Source: G965267185 sp965267185 (GTDB lineage: Bacteria; Pseudomonadota; Alphaproteobacteria; UBA6615). From it: DNA of 64,000 nt. The position numbers were made by a program, and so were the translations under genes. The notes beneath the pieces were generated by a model that saw nothing but the letters and a program-made list of their open reading frames with translations, did not search any database and was not told where the DNA came from. Positions 15,237 through 26,239 of this stretch are shown in pieces. Location: positions 1,054,001-1,118,000 of the forward strand of contig OZ253937.1 in assembly GCA_965267185.1 (NCBI GenBank), read 5' to 3'. The first letter of the stretch is position 1. Each line of letters begins with the position of its first letter.

Positions 15237-16211
15237 TTATTCAGCCGCCGTTGCGGCCAGCTTGGCGTCGCGGGCAGCGCGCAGCTTGGCGAAATCGTCA
15301 CCGGCATGATAGCTCGACCGGGTCAGCGGGGTCGCCGACACCAGCAAAAAGCCTTTACCCCGCGCCAGCGCCGCGTACCCCTCGAACTCGTCGGGCGTGA
15401 CGAACCGGTCGATCGGCGCGTGCTTGGGCGTCGGCTGCAAATATTGGCCGATGGTGAGAAAATCGACGTCGGCGGCGCGCAGATCGTCCATCACCTGCCC
15501 AACCTCTTCCCGCGTTTCACCGAGGCCGACCATCAGGCCGGATTTGGTGAACATACGCGGCAACTGGCGCTTGATCTCAGCGAGCAGGTTCAAGCTGGTG
15601 AAATAGCGCGCGCCGGGGCGAATCGTCGGATAGAGCCGCGGCACCGTTTCCAGATTGTGGTTGAACACGTCGGGCGGACTAGCCGCGAACGTTTCGATGG
15701 CGCCGGGCTTGTCCTTGAAATCAGGGGTGAGGATTTCGATGGTCGTTTCCGGCGCCGATGCGCGGATCGCCTGGATGACCTGCGCGAAGTGCTCCGCCCC
15801 GCCATCGTCCAGATCGTCGCGGTCGACCGAGGTGATCACCACATGCTCCAGCCCCAGCGTCGCCACGGATAGCGCCACGTTGGCCGGTTCGTTGGTGTCG
15901 AGGGGCTTCGGCGTACCGGTCGCCACATTGCAAAACGCACAGGCGCGCGTGCAGGTATCGCCCATGATCATCATGGTGGCGTGCTTCTTGGCCCAGCATT
16001 CGCCGATATTGGGGCACGCCGCCTCTTCGCACACGGTGACCAGGTTGAGATCGCGCATCAGCTTGCGCGTCTCGTTGTACACCGGACTGGTCGGCGCTTT
16101 GACCCGGATCCAGCTGGGTTTGCGCTGAATCGGATTATCCGGCCGGTTGCGCTTTTCCGGGTGGCGCAACGCCGCCGCGGTGGCGCGGTCTGTCTGGGGG
16201 GCGTCGGTCAT
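15237..16211 (-). CDS. lipA: Lipoyl synthase
   Basis: 324 residues, radical-SAM enzyme inserting two sulfurs into octanoyl groups on the E2 and other lipoyl domains. The auxiliary cluster motif CEEAACPNIGEC lies near residue 41 and the radical-SAM motif CTRACAFC near 67. The conserved C-terminal RSSYHAGDDF carries the Ser that ligates the auxiliary cluster. It starts three bases after the lpdA stop, so enzyme and its lipoylated targets share one operon. Confidence 0.97.
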   Translation of the reverse strand: MTDAPQTDRATAAALRHPEKRNRPDNPIQRKPSWIRVKAPTSPVYNETRKLMRDLNLVTVCEEAACPNIGECWAKKHATMMIMGDTCTRACAFCNVATGTPKPLDTNEPANVALSVATLGLEHVVITSVDRDDLDDGGAEHFAQVIQAIRASAPETTIEILTPDFKDKPGAIETFAASPPDVFNHNLETVPRLYPTIRPGARYFTSLNLLAEIKRQLPRMFTKSGLMVGLGETREEVGQVMDDLRAADVDFLTIGQYLQPTPKHAPIDRFVTPDEFEGYAALARGKGFLLVSATPLTRSSYHAGDDFAKLRAARDAKLAATAAE

Positions 16212-16214
16212 GGG

Positions 16215-17627
16215 CTAAAAGTGGATAACGCGGTCATAGGCGTCAAGCACCGACTCGTGCATCATTTCGCTCAAGGTCGGATGGGGGAACACGGCGTGCA
16301 TCAGCTCCTGCTCGGTGGTCTCCAGGGTCTTGGCAATGCCGAAGCCTTGGATCAGCTCGGTCACCTCCGCGCCGACCATGTGGGCGCCCAGCAACTCGCC
16401 GGTATCGGCGTCGAAGACGGTTTTGACCAACCCTTCGGTTTCTCCTAAGGCAATCGCCTTACCATTTCCTATAAACGGAAACCGGCCGACCCGCACCTTA
16501 TGTCCTTTCTCTTTCGCCGCCGCTTCGGTGAGACCGATCGAGGCGACCTGCGGCATGCAATAGGTGCAGCCGGGGATACGCGACGTGTCGAGGGGATGAA
16601 TACCTTCAACGCCGGCGATCTTCTCGACGCAGATAACGCCCTCGTGGCTCGCCTTGTGCGCCAGCCAGGGCGGCCCGGTCAAATCGCCGATCGCCCAGAT
16701 GCCGGGTTCGGCGGTGGCGCCCCATTCGTCGATCTCCACATGGGCGCGGTCGACCTTCACCTTGGTGTTTTCCAGCCCGATATTCTCGACATTGCCGACG
16801 ATACCGACGGCCATGATGACGCGGTCGAAGGTCTGGTCGGATTTCTTGCCGCCGGCTTCGATGGTGGCGGTGACGTTATTCTTACCCGGTTTCAACGCGG
16901 TCACGTTAGCGCCGGTATGAATCGTCATGCCCTGCTTTTCGAACGCCTTGTGGGCGAACGCTGAAATCTCTTCGTCTTCCACCGGCAGCACCCGGTCGAG
17001 CACTTCCACCACCGTCACCTCGGCGCCGAGGGTGCGGTAGAACGAGGCGAATTCGATCCCGATAGCGCCGGAACCGACGACCAGGAGCGACTTCGGCATG
17101 ACATCGGGCACCATGGCTTCGCGATAAGTCCAGATCAGCTTACCGTCGGCCTCCAGTCCCGGCAGTTGGCGGGCCCGCGCACCGGTCGCCAGGATGATAT
17201 TCTTGGCTTCCAGGTCGGCGATCTTCTTGCCGTCTTTCTCGACGGTCAGTTTGCGCGCCCCCGCGCCGCCGCCGGCCAATTTGCCCCAGCCATCGAACAC
17301 CGGAACCTTATTCTTCTTGAGCAGATAGTCGACGCCGCCGCTGAGCTGATCGGCGACCCCGCGCGAGCGTTTCACCACCTTATCGAGGTCGAAGGAAACA
17401 CCGGTAACCGCCAGGCCGAACTGATCGGCGTGCTGGATATTGTGATAGATCTCCGAAGTGCGCAGCAGCGCCTTGGTGGGAATGCAACCCCAGTTCAGAC
17501 AGATGCCGCCCAAATGATTGGCCTCGACGACCGCAGCTTTCATGCCAAGCTGCGCAGCGCGGATCGCCGCGACATAACCGCCGGGTCCACCCCCGACGAC
17601 GATGAGATCGAATTTAGTGTCTGCCAA
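16215..17627 (-). CDS. lpdA: Dihydrolipoyl dehydrogenase (E3)
   Basis: 470 residues. FAD motif VVGGGPGGYVAA near residue 8, redox disulfide in GGICLNWGCIPTKALL, NAD motif VVGSGAIGIEFASFY near 180, and the C-terminal HAVFPHPTLSE with the catalytic His-Glu pair. It reoxidises the dihydrolipoyl arms of the pyruvate (and possibly other) dehydrogenase complexes. The start is a TTG at 17627: it has GAGG eight bases upstream and gives MADTKFDLIVVGGG. The same frame runs back to 17729 through pdhC with no family similarity. Confidence 0.96.
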   Translation of the reverse strand: MADTKFDLIVVGGGPGGYVAAIRAAQLGMKAAVVEANHLGGICLNWGCIPTKALLRTSEIYHNIQHADQFGLAVTGVSFDLDKVVKRSRGVADQLSGGVDYLLKKNKVPVFDGWGKLAGGGAGARKLTVEKDGKKIADLEAKNIILATGARARQLPGLEADGKLIWTYREAMVPDVMPKSLLVVGSGAIGIEFASFYRTLGAEVTVVEVLDRVLPVEDEEISAFAHKAFEKQGMTIHTGANVTALKPGKNNVTATIEAGGKKSDQTFDRVIMAVGIVGNVENIGLENTKVKVDRAHVEIDEWGATAEPGIWAIGDLTGPPWLAHKASHEGVICVEKIAGVEGIHPLDTSRIPGCTYCMPQVASIGLTEAAAKEKGHKVRVGRFPFIGNGKAIALGETEGLVKTVFDADTGELLGAHMVGAEVTELIQGFGIAKTLETTEQELMHAVFPHPTLSEMMHESVLDAYDRVIHF

Positions 17628-17635
17628 TGTAATGT

Positions 17636-17639
17636 CCTC
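17636..17639 (-). promoter_or_regulatory. Ribosome-binding site deciding the lpdA TTG start
   Basis: GAGG on the minus strand, eight bases from the TTG at 17627. Confidence 0.7.
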
Positions 17640-17655
17640 AGCGCGGCCAAGCGCC

Positions 17656-18960
17656 CTAGAGCAACAGCCCGAGCGGGTCTTCGATAAGGGCCTTGAGGGC
17701 GGCGAGATATTCCGCACCGACCGCGCCATCGACCACCCGGTGATCGACCGACAGCGTGCACGACATCACAGTCGCAATCGCGAGCGCCCCGTCCTTGACG
17801 ATGGGCCGTTGCTCACCGGCGCCGACCGCCAGGATGCAGCCCTGCGGCGGGTTGATCACCGCCTGGAAATCCTTGATGCCGTACATGCCCAGATTGGAAA
17901 TGGAAAACGTGCCGCCCTGGAACTCGTCAGGCGCCAGCTTGCCTTCGCGGGCGCGGGTCGCCAGATCGCGCATCTCGTCGGAGATGGCGCGCAGTCCCTT
18001 GCCATTCGCGTTGCGTACGATCGGCGTAATCAAGCCATCGTCGATGGCGACAGCAACCGAAATATCGGCTTGGCGGTAACGTTTGATGCCCTCGTCGGAC
18101 CATGAGGCGTTTGCCGCGGGCACTTGCATTAGCGCCACAGCAGCGGCCTTAACGACCATGTCGTTGACCGAAAGCTTGAACTCACCGTCCTTGGCGCGGG
18201 AATTGAGATCGGCGCGCACTTTCAACAGCTCGTCGATCTCGCAATCCACCGTCAGATAGAAGTGCGGCACCTGTTGTTTGGATTCCGTCAGGCGGCGGGC
18301 GACCACCTTGCGGATATTGTTGACCGGAATGAGATCGTAGGGTGCCTCGCCGGCAATCGGCGCCGACGGCACCGGTGCGGCCGCAGGCGCCGCAGCAGCC
18401 GCCACAGCCGGCGCGCCGCCGGCGTAAGCCTCGATATCGGCTTTGACGATGCGCCCATTCGGCCCCGTGCCGGAAACCGTTGCAAGGTCGATGCCCTGCT
18501 GCTCGGCCATGCGCCGGGCCAAGGGGCTGGCGAAAATGCGGTCACCCTTATTCGCCGGAGCGCTCGTAGCTGCTTGCGGCGCCGGGGCGGACGTTGCCGC
18601 GGGCGCGGGCGCAGGTTCGGCAGCGGGCGCCGTCTCGGGCACAGCCGCTGGCTCTGGGGCTGGCGGTGACGGCGCGGCAGCGTCGGCCTTGAAGTCCGCC
18701 AGTGCGCTGCTGTCCTCACCCTCTTCGAGTAAGACGGCGATCGGCGTGTTGACAGCGACTTCTTCAGCGCCTTCAGCGACCAGTATCTTGCCCAGAACCC
18801 CTTCGTCGACGGATTCGACCTCCATGGTCGCCTTGTCGGTTTCGATTTCGGCAAGAATGTCGCCGGGGGCAACGCTATCGCCTTCGTTCTTCAACCAGCG
18901 GGCGAGGTTGCCCTCGGTCATGGTGGGCGACAAAGCGGGCATCAAAATGGGGATGGGCAT
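17656..18960 (-). CDS. pdhC: Dihydrolipoamide acetyltransferase, pyruvate dehydrogenase E2
   Basis: 434 residues. One N-terminal lipoyl domain with the lipoylated Lys in ETDKATMEV, an Ala/Pro linker (about 85-130), a peripheral-subunit-binding domain (FASPLARRMAEQQGIDL), a second linker, and a catalytic domain ending with the DHRVVDGAVGAEYL active-site motif. It transfers acetyl from E1 to CoA. Its lipoyl domain is almost the same as that at the front of PdhB, suggesting one arose by copying. It lies 28 bases upstream of lpdA. Confidence 0.96.
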   Translation of the reverse strand: MPIPILMPALSPTMTEGNLARWLKNEGDSVAPGDILAEIETDKATMEVESVDEGVLGKILVAEGAEEVAVNTPIAVLLEEGEDSSALADFKADAAAPSPPAPEPAAVPETAPAAEPAPAPAATSAPAPQAATSAPANKGDRIFASPLARRMAEQQGIDLATVSGTGPNGRIVKADIEAYAGGAPAVAAAAAPAAAPVPSAPIAGEAPYDLIPVNNIRKVVARRLTESKQQVPHFYLTVDCEIDELLKVRADLNSRAKDGEFKLSVNDMVVKAAAVALMQVPAANASWSDEGIKRYRQADISVAVAIDDGLITPIVRNANGKGLRAISDEMRDLATRAREGKLAPDEFQGGTFSISNLGMYGIKDFQAVINPPQGCILAVGAGEQRPIVKDGALAIATVMSCTLSVDHRVVDGAVGAEYLAALKALIEDPLGLLL

Positions 18961-19129
18961 GATCTCGTTTCCTACGCGCGTCGGGGGCGGATTGTATTGC
19001 GCCCCGGGCGTGCCGTCATTGCGAACTGCGCCAATTTACGTTCTGGAATTGCAATAAACAGCATGGATATCGCTTATTGTTAGTGGTTTATGCCAATCAA
19101 GCTGACGAGTGTGAAATCGACGTTCGGCG

Positions 19130-20515
<1,386 letters not shown>

Positions 20516-20524
20516 TGATAACCC

Positions 20525-21577
20525 CTAGGCTTCCAGCAGCACGTCGGTATAGAGCTCCGACGGATCGGGCTCGGGACTTTCTTGCGCGAAATCGGCAGCT
20601 TCGTTGACGATCTCGCGCACTTCGCGGTCGAAGGCTTTCAGATCGTCCTCGGTGGCGTCGCCCCGTTCGAGGAGAACCGCTTTCAACGTATCCAATGGGT
20701 CTTTCTCGGTCCGGATCTTTTGCACTTCTTCCTTCGTCCGGTACTTCGCCGGGTCGGACATGGAATGCCCGCGATAGCGGTAGGTCTGCATTTCCAGAAT
20801 GAACGGGCCGTTGCCGCCGCGCACATGGGCGATGGCGCTCCGCGCCGCCGCGTTGACCGCACAGACATCCATGCCGTCGGGCTGTTCGCCGGGAATGCCA
20901 TAGGCCTGCCCGCGTTGCCACAGTTGGGTGCCGGCCGACGCGCGCTCGACGGAGGTGCCCATGCCGTAGCGGTTATTCTCGATGATGTAGATCACCGGCA
21001 GTTGCCACAGCGCCGCCATGTTGAACGATTCGTAGACCTGGCCCTGGTTCACCGCACCGTCGCCGAAATAGGTAAGGCAGACGCCGTTGTCCTGGCGGTA
21101 CTTGTGGGCGAAAGCGATACCGGTGCCGAGCGGTACATTGGCGCCGACGATGCCGTGACCGCCATAGAAATTCTTCTCCTTCGAGAACATATGCATCGAG
21201 CCCCCCTTCCCCTTGGAGTAGCCGCCGATGCGCCCCGTAAGTTCGGCCATCACGCCGCGGGGCTCCATGCCGCACGCCAGCATATGGCCATGGTCGCGGT
21301 AGGTGGTGATGACAGTGTCTTGAGGTTCGAGAGCAGCCTGCATGCCGATGACAACCGCCTCTTGGCCGATATAGAGATGGCAGAAGCCACCGATCAGGCC
21401 CATGCCGTACATTTGCCCGGCTTTTTCTTCGAACCGCCGGATCATCAGCATTTCACGGTAAAAGCCGAGGAGCTCTTCGGCGCTATGTTCGACTGGAGTA
21501 CTTTTTTGCTGCCGCCGGGACCGGGTTGCGCGTTTTTTCGCGCCCTTACCACTCGAACTTTGCGCCGCTGTTGCCAT
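20525..21577 (-). CDS. pdhA: Pyruvate dehydrogenase E1 alpha
   Basis: 350 residues. The thiamine-diphosphate motif is visible as FGDGAVNQGQVYESFNMAAL, with IIENNRYGMGTS after it, and YRYRGHSMSDPAKYR marks the regulatory-loop region. A basic Lys/Arg-rich N-terminal tail (about residues 8-25) is typical of the family in this class. I chose the ATG at 21577, with GGGGGAG five bases upstream; an open frame 16 codons longer has no support. It is the first gene of the pdhABC-lpdA-lipA unit and follows a 329-bp gene-free stretch. Confidence 0.96.
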   Translation of the reverse strand: MATAAQSSSGKGAKKRATRSRRQQKSTPVEHSAEELLGFYREMLMIRRFEEKAGQMYGMGLIGGFCHLYIGQEAVVIGMQAALEPQDTVITTYRDHGHMLACGMEPRGVMAELTGRIGGYSKGKGGSMHMFSKEKNFYGGHGIVGANVPLGTGIAFAHKYRQDNGVCLTYFGDGAVNQGQVYESFNMAALWQLPVIYIIENNRYGMGTSVERASAGTQLWQRGQAYGIPGEQPDGMDVCAVNAAARSAIAHVRGGNGPFILEMQTYRYRGHSMSDPAKYRTKEEVQKIRTEKDPLDTLKAVLLERGDATEDDLKAFDREVREIVNEAADFAQESPEPDPSELYTDVLLEA

Positions 21578-21906
21578 TATCGCTCCCCCATGGATCAATT
21601 CAGGGCCATCTATGGTTAACGACAAGTAGGTGACCCCGGCCTTTCGGGCAAGTCAGAAATGCCCAAAAAGTCAATAATCACGGGGAAATAGCAGGAATTT
21701 ACTCGATATTGGTTAACCACTCGATTCGGGTAAGAAACATAAATTCGTTACAACGCGAACACGATGCCAGATATTGCGCATACCGATTTCCATAGTACCG
21801 CGATCATGCGTCGGGCAAATTTATTTCTTACCGCGCAAAGTTACGCCCGTCCGCAAACGGCTTGAATATTTTCTATCGGAAGGCCGGACCGGCGTACCGG
21901 TCTAAC
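21578..21906. other. Intergenic region between ftsB and pdhA
   Basis: 329 bases with no credible gene. It should hold the pdhA promoter. I see a direct repeat ACTCGAT at 21701-21707 and 21719-21725 flanking the palindrome GGTTAACC (21711-21718), a second GGTTAAC at 21614-21620, and a GC-rich hairpin just past ftsB. No promoter hexamer pair is convincing. Confidence 0.5.
21887..21902 (-). terminator. Possible weak terminator after ftsB
   Basis: GACCGG-CGTA-CCGGTC is a perfect 6-bp hairpin four bases beyond the ftsB stop on the minus strand. No T run follows, so it is a weak candidate. Confidence 0.3.
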
Positions 21907-22230
21907 CTATCGCTGTTGGTCCGGTGAAATGATGACGATTTCGTCGGGGTGGACGTAATTCAGCATCACCCGGGCGCGTTCCTCGAGCATATCGGGATCG
22001 AGATTGTCGGGCCGCAACAGGGCTACCTGCTCGATCAGGCGCTGATGCTCGGCGGCGGTCTGCGATTGGATGGCTTCCGCTATCGCAACTTTGGACTGAA
22101 GTTCGAGCAGCGCGATAACGCCATGATTTCCCTGAATCATGTTGTACGAGAAGTACGCCAGCACGAGCGCGCCGAAGACGGTTAGCCAGATATGGCGCGC
22201 GCGCAAACGAATGTCTTCAAACACAGTCAT
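21907..22230 (-). CDS. ftsB: FtsB/DivIC-like septum formation protein
   Basis: 107 residues. A short basic N-terminus (RLRARHIW), one membrane segment at about 14-31, then a coiled coil (ALLELQSKVAIAEAIQSQ) and a C-terminal stretch DPDMLEERARVMLNYVHPDE typical of the family. FtsB links FtsL and FtsQ in the divisome and helps activate septal peptidoglycan synthesis. Its place between eno and pdhA is the usual alphaproteobacterial position. Confidence 0.9.
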   Translation of the reverse strand: MTVFEDIRLRARHIWLTVFGALVLAYFSYNMIQGNHGVIALLELQSKVAIAEAIQSQTAAEHQRLIEQVALLRPDNLDPDMLEERARVMLNYVHPDEIVIISPDQQR

Positions 22231-22288
22231 AAGATCATGGAATCACAATGGGATTCGCGTCGTCAAGCAATAAAGCCGTGTGGAGACG

Positions 22289-23566
22289 TTATCCCGGAAG
22301 GACGGAGCGGCCAGCGTAGCGCGCCGCCGGGCCGAGTTGATCTTCGATTCTGAGCAACTGATTGTACTTGGCCAGGCGGTCGGACCGGCTGAGCGAGCCG
22401 GTCTTGATCTGCCCGCAATTGGTAGCGACGGCGAGGTCGGCGATGGTCGCATCCTCGGTTTCACCCGACCGGTGGGACATGACAGCGCGGTAAGCCGCTT
22501 TATGCGCGGTCTCCACTGCTTCCAAGGTTTCCGACAGGGTGCCGATCTGGTTCACCTTGATGAGAATGGCGTTGGCGACGCCTTTCTCGATGCCGGCGCG
22601 CAGCCGCGCCGGGTTGGTGACGAATAGATCGTCGCCGACCAGTTGAACGCGGTCGCCGATCAGCTCGGTCAACACGCGCCAGCCTTCCCAATCGTCTTCC
22701 GCCATACCGTCTTCGATCGAGATGATCGGATAGCGGTCGCACAAATCCTTGTAATACTCTGCCATCTCACCGGAATTCAGCTTCTTGCCTTCACCCGCTA
22801 AGTTGTAGATGCCGTCGGCATAGAATTCCGTCGAGGCCGGATCGAGGGCGAGATAGACATCGTCGCCCGGTTTGTAGCCGGCACCTTCGATGGCTTTCAG
22901 AACGAACCCAAGGGCTTCGTCGGCGCTTTGCAGATTGGGCGCGAAGCCGCCTTCGTCGCCCACATTGGTGTTGTGGCCGGCATCGGACAGTTGCCGACGC
23001 AACGCATGAAAGACTTCCGAGCCAACCCGCACCGCGTCGGCCATATCGTCGACGCCCACCGGCATGATCATGAATTCCTGAATGTCGATCGGGTTATCGG
23101 CATGGGCGCCGCCGTTGATGATGTTCATCATTGGCACCGGCAGCGTGCGCGCGTTGCTGCCGCCGACATAGCGGTAAAGCGGCAGTTCGGAATCTTCCGC
23201 CGCCGCCTTTGCGATCGCCAGCGAGGCGCCGAGGATCGCGTTGGCGCCGAGCCGGGCCTTGTTGGGCGTCCCGTCGAGATCGCGCATCAGTGAATCCAGA
23301 TATTCCTGGTCGTCGGCGTCCATCCCCGATAAGGCTTCGAAGATCTCGTTATTGACCGCATCGACGGCCTCGAGCACGCCTTTGCCGCCATAGCGTTCCG
23401 CATCGCCGTCGCGCAGCTCGACCGCTTCATGGGCGCCGGTGGACGCGCCCGACGGCACCGCCGCTCGGCCGAAGGCGCCGGTCTCCAACGTCACATCCAC
23501 CTCGACCGTCGGATTGCCGCGGCTGTCGAGAATCTCCCGCCCTTCAATGTTTGCAATTGCACTCAT
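22289..23566 (-). CDS. eno: Enolase
   Basis: 425 residues, the usual enolase length. Motifs: AREILDSRGNPTVEV-like start (GREILDSRGNPT), SGASTGAHEAVELRDGD near 40, SIEDGMAEDDWEGW with a magnesium ligand, LVGDDLFVTNP, and SHRSGETED near the end with the catalytic region. It interconverts 2-phosphoglycerate and phosphoenolpyruvate. PEP is also the substrate of KdsA, encoded 46 bases upstream. Confidence 0.97.
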   Translation of the reverse strand: MSAIANIEGREILDSRGNPTVEVDVTLETGAFGRAAVPSGASTGAHEAVELRDGDAERYGGKGVLEAVDAVNNEIFEALSGMDADDQEYLDSLMRDLDGTPNKARLGANAILGASLAIAKAAAEDSELPLYRYVGGSNARTLPVPMMNIINGGAHADNPIDIQEFMIMPVGVDDMADAVRVGSEVFHALRRQLSDAGHNTNVGDEGGFAPNLQSADEALGFVLKAIEGAGYKPGDDVYLALDPASTEFYADGIYNLAGEGKKLNSGEMAEYYKDLCDRYPIISIEDGMAEDDWEGWRVLTELIGDRVQLVGDDLFVTNPARLRAGIEKGVANAILIKVNQIGTLSETLEAVETAHKAAYRAVMSHRSGETEDATIADLAVATNCGQIKTGSLSRSDRLAKYNQLLRIEDQLGPAARYAGRSVLPG

Positions 23567-23612
23567 AGGTCACGTTCTAACAGTTATCGGTTTCGGATTT
23601 ATCTACTACAGA

Positions 23613-24458
23613 TTACAGGGCGATGGGGCTGGCTTTGGCCACTTTGTCGATCTCAAGCAGCGTCTCGACAATCGCCGGCAACTCCTTGAGCCGGATCATG
23701 TTGGGGCCATCGCTGGGCGCCCGGTCGGGGTCTTCGTGGGTTTCCATGAACACGGCGGCCACACCGACGGCGACGGCGGCGCGCGCCAACACCGGGGCGA
23801 ACTCCCGCTGGCCACCGCTCGAGGTACCCTGCCCTCCCGGCTGCTGCACCGAATGGGTAGCATCGTAGACGACCGGGCATTCGGTTTGGCTGGCCATAAT
23901 CGGCAGCGAGCGCATGTCGGACACCAGCGTGTTGTAGCCGAAGCTGGCGCCTCGCTCGCAGACCAGCACTTGCTCGTTGCCGGCAGCGCGCGCCTTGGCC
24001 ACGACGTTCTTCATGTCCCACGGCGCCAAGAACTGGCCCTTCTTGATATGAAGCGCCTTGCCGGTCTCGGCGGCGGCGACCACCAAATCGGTCTGGCGGC
24101 ACAAAAACGCTGGTATCTGCAACACGTCGACGGCTTCGGCCACGCGCGCGCAGTGCTCGGGGCTATGAACATCGGTCAGCACCGGCAGGCCGCTGGTCTC
24201 GCCGATTTCGGCGAAGATCGGCAAACATTCCTCGAGCCCGAGGCCGCGCGGAGTATCGAGCGAGGTGCGGTTGGCCTTATCGAAGCTCGTTTTATAAATG
24301 ATGCCGACGCCGAGCTTCTTACCCATCTCCGCTAAAGCGGCGCTCATCTCCAGCGCGTGCGCCCGCGATTCGAGCTGGCACGGGCCGGCAATCAGCGCCA
24401 GCGGTAAATCGTTGCCGACGACGACGTTGCCGATCGTCACATGTCGGTTCGCCGTCAT
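23613..24458 (-). CDS. kdsA: 3-deoxy-8-phosphooctulonate (KDO-8-phosphate) synthase
   Basis: 281 residues. LIAGPCQLESRAHALEMS at the start, FDKANRTSLDTPRGLGLEE, LTDVHSPEHC, IPAFLCRQTDLV, and DATHSVQQPGGQGTSSGG are KdsA hallmarks. It condenses PEP and arabinose-5-phosphate to KDO-8-phosphate for the lipopolysaccharide inner core, tying in with the lpx genes at the right of the window. It begins two bases after the pyrG stop. Confidence 0.96.
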   Translation of the reverse strand: MTANRHVTIGNVVVGNDLPLALIAGPCQLESRAHALEMSAALAEMGKKLGVGIIYKTSFDKANRTSLDTPRGLGLEECLPIFAEIGETSGLPVLTDVHSPEHCARVAEAVDVLQIPAFLCRQTDLVVAAAETGKALHIKKGQFLAPWDMKNVVAKARAAGNEQVLVCERGASFGYNTLVSDMRSLPIMASQTECPVVYDATHSVQQPGGQGTSSGGQREFAPVLARAAVAVGVAAVFMETHEDPDRAPSDGPNMIRLKELPAIVETLLEIDKVAKASPIAL

Positions 24459-24460
24459 GG

Positions 24461-26092
24461 TTAGACCAGCCGCGACTGATCGAGGGCGGCGGCAACAAAC
24501 GAGCTAAACAACGGATGGGGGTCGAACGGTTTCGATTTCAGTTCGGGGTGGAACTGAACGCCGATGAACCACGGATGGTCGACCAGCTCGACCGTCTCCG
24601 GCAAGGCGCCGTCGGGCGATAGGCCGGAGAACTTCATGCCGGCGGCCTCGAGCGGCTCTCGGTAGTTGATGTTGACCTCGTAGCGATGGCGGTGGCGCTC
24701 GGCGATCTCGGAGATACCGTAGATTTCCGCAATATGAGTGCGCTCTTCGAGAATCGCAGGATAGGAGCCCAGTCGCATGGTGCCGCCCAGATTGTCGCCG
24801 CTGGAGCGGCGCTCCACCTCGTTGCCCTTTTGCCATTCGGTCATCAGACCAACCACCGGATCGGCGCAGGGGCCAAACTCCGTCGAACCCGCCTCGGAAA
24901 GACCGGCCAGATTGCGCGCCGCCTCGATTACCGCCATCTGCATACCGAAACAGATGCCGAAGTAAGGCAGCATATGCTCGCGCGCGAACTGCGCCGCGCG
25001 CATCTTGCCCACCGCGCCGCGCTCGCCGAACCCGCCCGGCACCAAAATGCCGTGCACATCGCTCAACTGCTCGACGGTGTTTTCTTCCTCGAACGTCTCC
25101 GAGGCGATCCAATCGAGATTGACCCGGGCGTTGTTGGCGATGCCGCCATGAGACAACGCCTCCGACAGCGACTTATAGGCATCCGGCAGGTCGGTGTACT
25201 TGCCGACCACGGCGATCCGGACTTCCCCATCGGGAAAGCGGATCCGCTCGACAATCTGACGCCAGGAGTCGAGATCCGGCGGCGGCACCGATTCGAAACC
25301 AAAATGGCGCAGCACTTGGCCGTCGAGACCGTCCTGGTGATAGTCGACCGGTACTTGATAGATCGTGTCCACATCGAGCGCCGGCACGACCGCCTCGGGA
25401 CGGATGTTGCAAAACAGGGCGATCTTGCCGCGCTGGGGCTCGGGAATCGGCCGGTCGCAGCGGCAAACCACCATGTCGGGGCGAATGCCGACGCTTTGCA
25501 GCTCTTTTACCGAATGCTGGGTCGGCTTGGTCTTAAGCTCCCCAGCGGCCGGCAAATAGGGCACCAGCGTCAGATGAATAAACATCGCACGGTTGCGGCC
25601 CAACTCGTTGCCGAGCTGGCGGATGGCTTCGAGGAACGGGAGGCTTTCGATATCGCCGACCGTGCCGCCGATCTCGCAAATCACGAAGTCTTCGCCATGC
25701 AGATCGGCGACGACGAATTTCTTGATGGCGTCGGTCACATGGGGAATCACCTGAACGGTGCCGCCGAGATAGTCACCGCGGCGCTCCTTGCCCAAAACGT
25801 CCGAGTAAATCCGCCCGGTCGTCACGTTATCGGATTTACTGGCGGCTACGCCGGTGAAACGCTCGTAGTGTCCCAGATCGAGGTCGGTTTCGGCGCCATC
25901 GTCGGTGACGTAAACCTCGCCATGCTCGATCGGGCTCATAGTGCCCGGATCGATATTGAGATAGGGGTCGAGCTTACGCACGCGCACCCGGAACCCGCGC
26001 GATTGCAGCAGCGCGCCGAGCGCGGCTGACGCCAAGCCCTTGCCGAGGGACGACACAACCCCGCCCGTGATGAAGATAAACCGAGTCGCCAT
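24461..26092 (-). CDS. pyrG: CTP synthase
   Basis: 543 residues. The synthetase domain (1 to about 270) starts with IFITGGVVSSLGKGLASAAL and has LDPYLNIDPGTMSPIEHGEV. The class I glutamine amidotransferase domain (about 290-543) has the nucleophile Cys in YFGICFGMQMAV and the His-Glu of GVQFHPELKS. It aminates UTP to CTP using glutamine. The ATG at 26092 is the family start with AAGG upstream; the frame stays open to 26137 without similarity. Confidence 0.97.
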   Translation of the reverse strand: MATRFIFITGGVVSSLGKGLASAALGALLQSRGFRVRVRKLDPYLNIDPGTMSPIEHGEVYVTDDGAETDLDLGHYERFTGVAASKSDNVTTGRIYSDVLGKERRGDYLGGTVQVIPHVTDAIKKFVVADLHGEDFVICEIGGTVGDIESLPFLEAIRQLGNELGRNRAMFIHLTLVPYLPAAGELKTKPTQHSVKELQSVGIRPDMVVCRCDRPIPEPQRGKIALFCNIRPEAVVPALDVDTIYQVPVDYHQDGLDGQVLRHFGFESVPPPDLDSWRQIVERIRFPDGEVRIAVVGKYTDLPDAYKSLSEALSHGGIANNARVNLDWIASETFEEENTVEQLSDVHGILVPGGFGERGAVGKMRAAQFAREHMLPYFGICFGMQMAVIEAARNLAGLSEAGSTEFGPCADPVVGLMTEWQKGNEVERRSSGDNLGGTMRLGSYPAILEERTHIAEIYGISEIAERHRHRYEVNINYREPLEAAGMKFSGLSPDGALPETVELVDHPWFIGVQFHPELKSKPFDPHPLFSSFVAAALDQSRLV

Positions 26093-26179
26093 GACCCTAC
26101 CTTGTACCCAATTTAGCGGCGCGCCGACAAAGGTCATTCATCCACATGGTAAATTCCTGTGGATGGCGCCCCGCCACTG

Positions 26180-26204
26180 AAAAAGGCGGCACGGGTGCCG
26201 CCTT
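26180..26204 (-). terminator. Rho-independent terminator after secG
   Basis: On the minus strand AAGGCGGCAC (26204-26195) pairs with GTGCCGCCTT (26192-26183), followed by a T run from 26184 to 26180. It lies between secG and pyrG, suggesting pyrG starts a new transcript. Confidence 0.85.
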
Positions 26205-26239
26205 GATCTGTCTGTTGTGCCGCTGTGCGCGCTGCCCGG

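Noticed and set aside
17628..17729. N-terminal extension of lpdA
   Set aside because: The sequence overlaps the end of pdhC, has no similarity to the family, and a TTG with a good ribosome site lies at the expected position.
24686..26029. Long plus-strand open frame of 447 codons
   Set aside because: Antisense to pyrG, with no recognisable domain.
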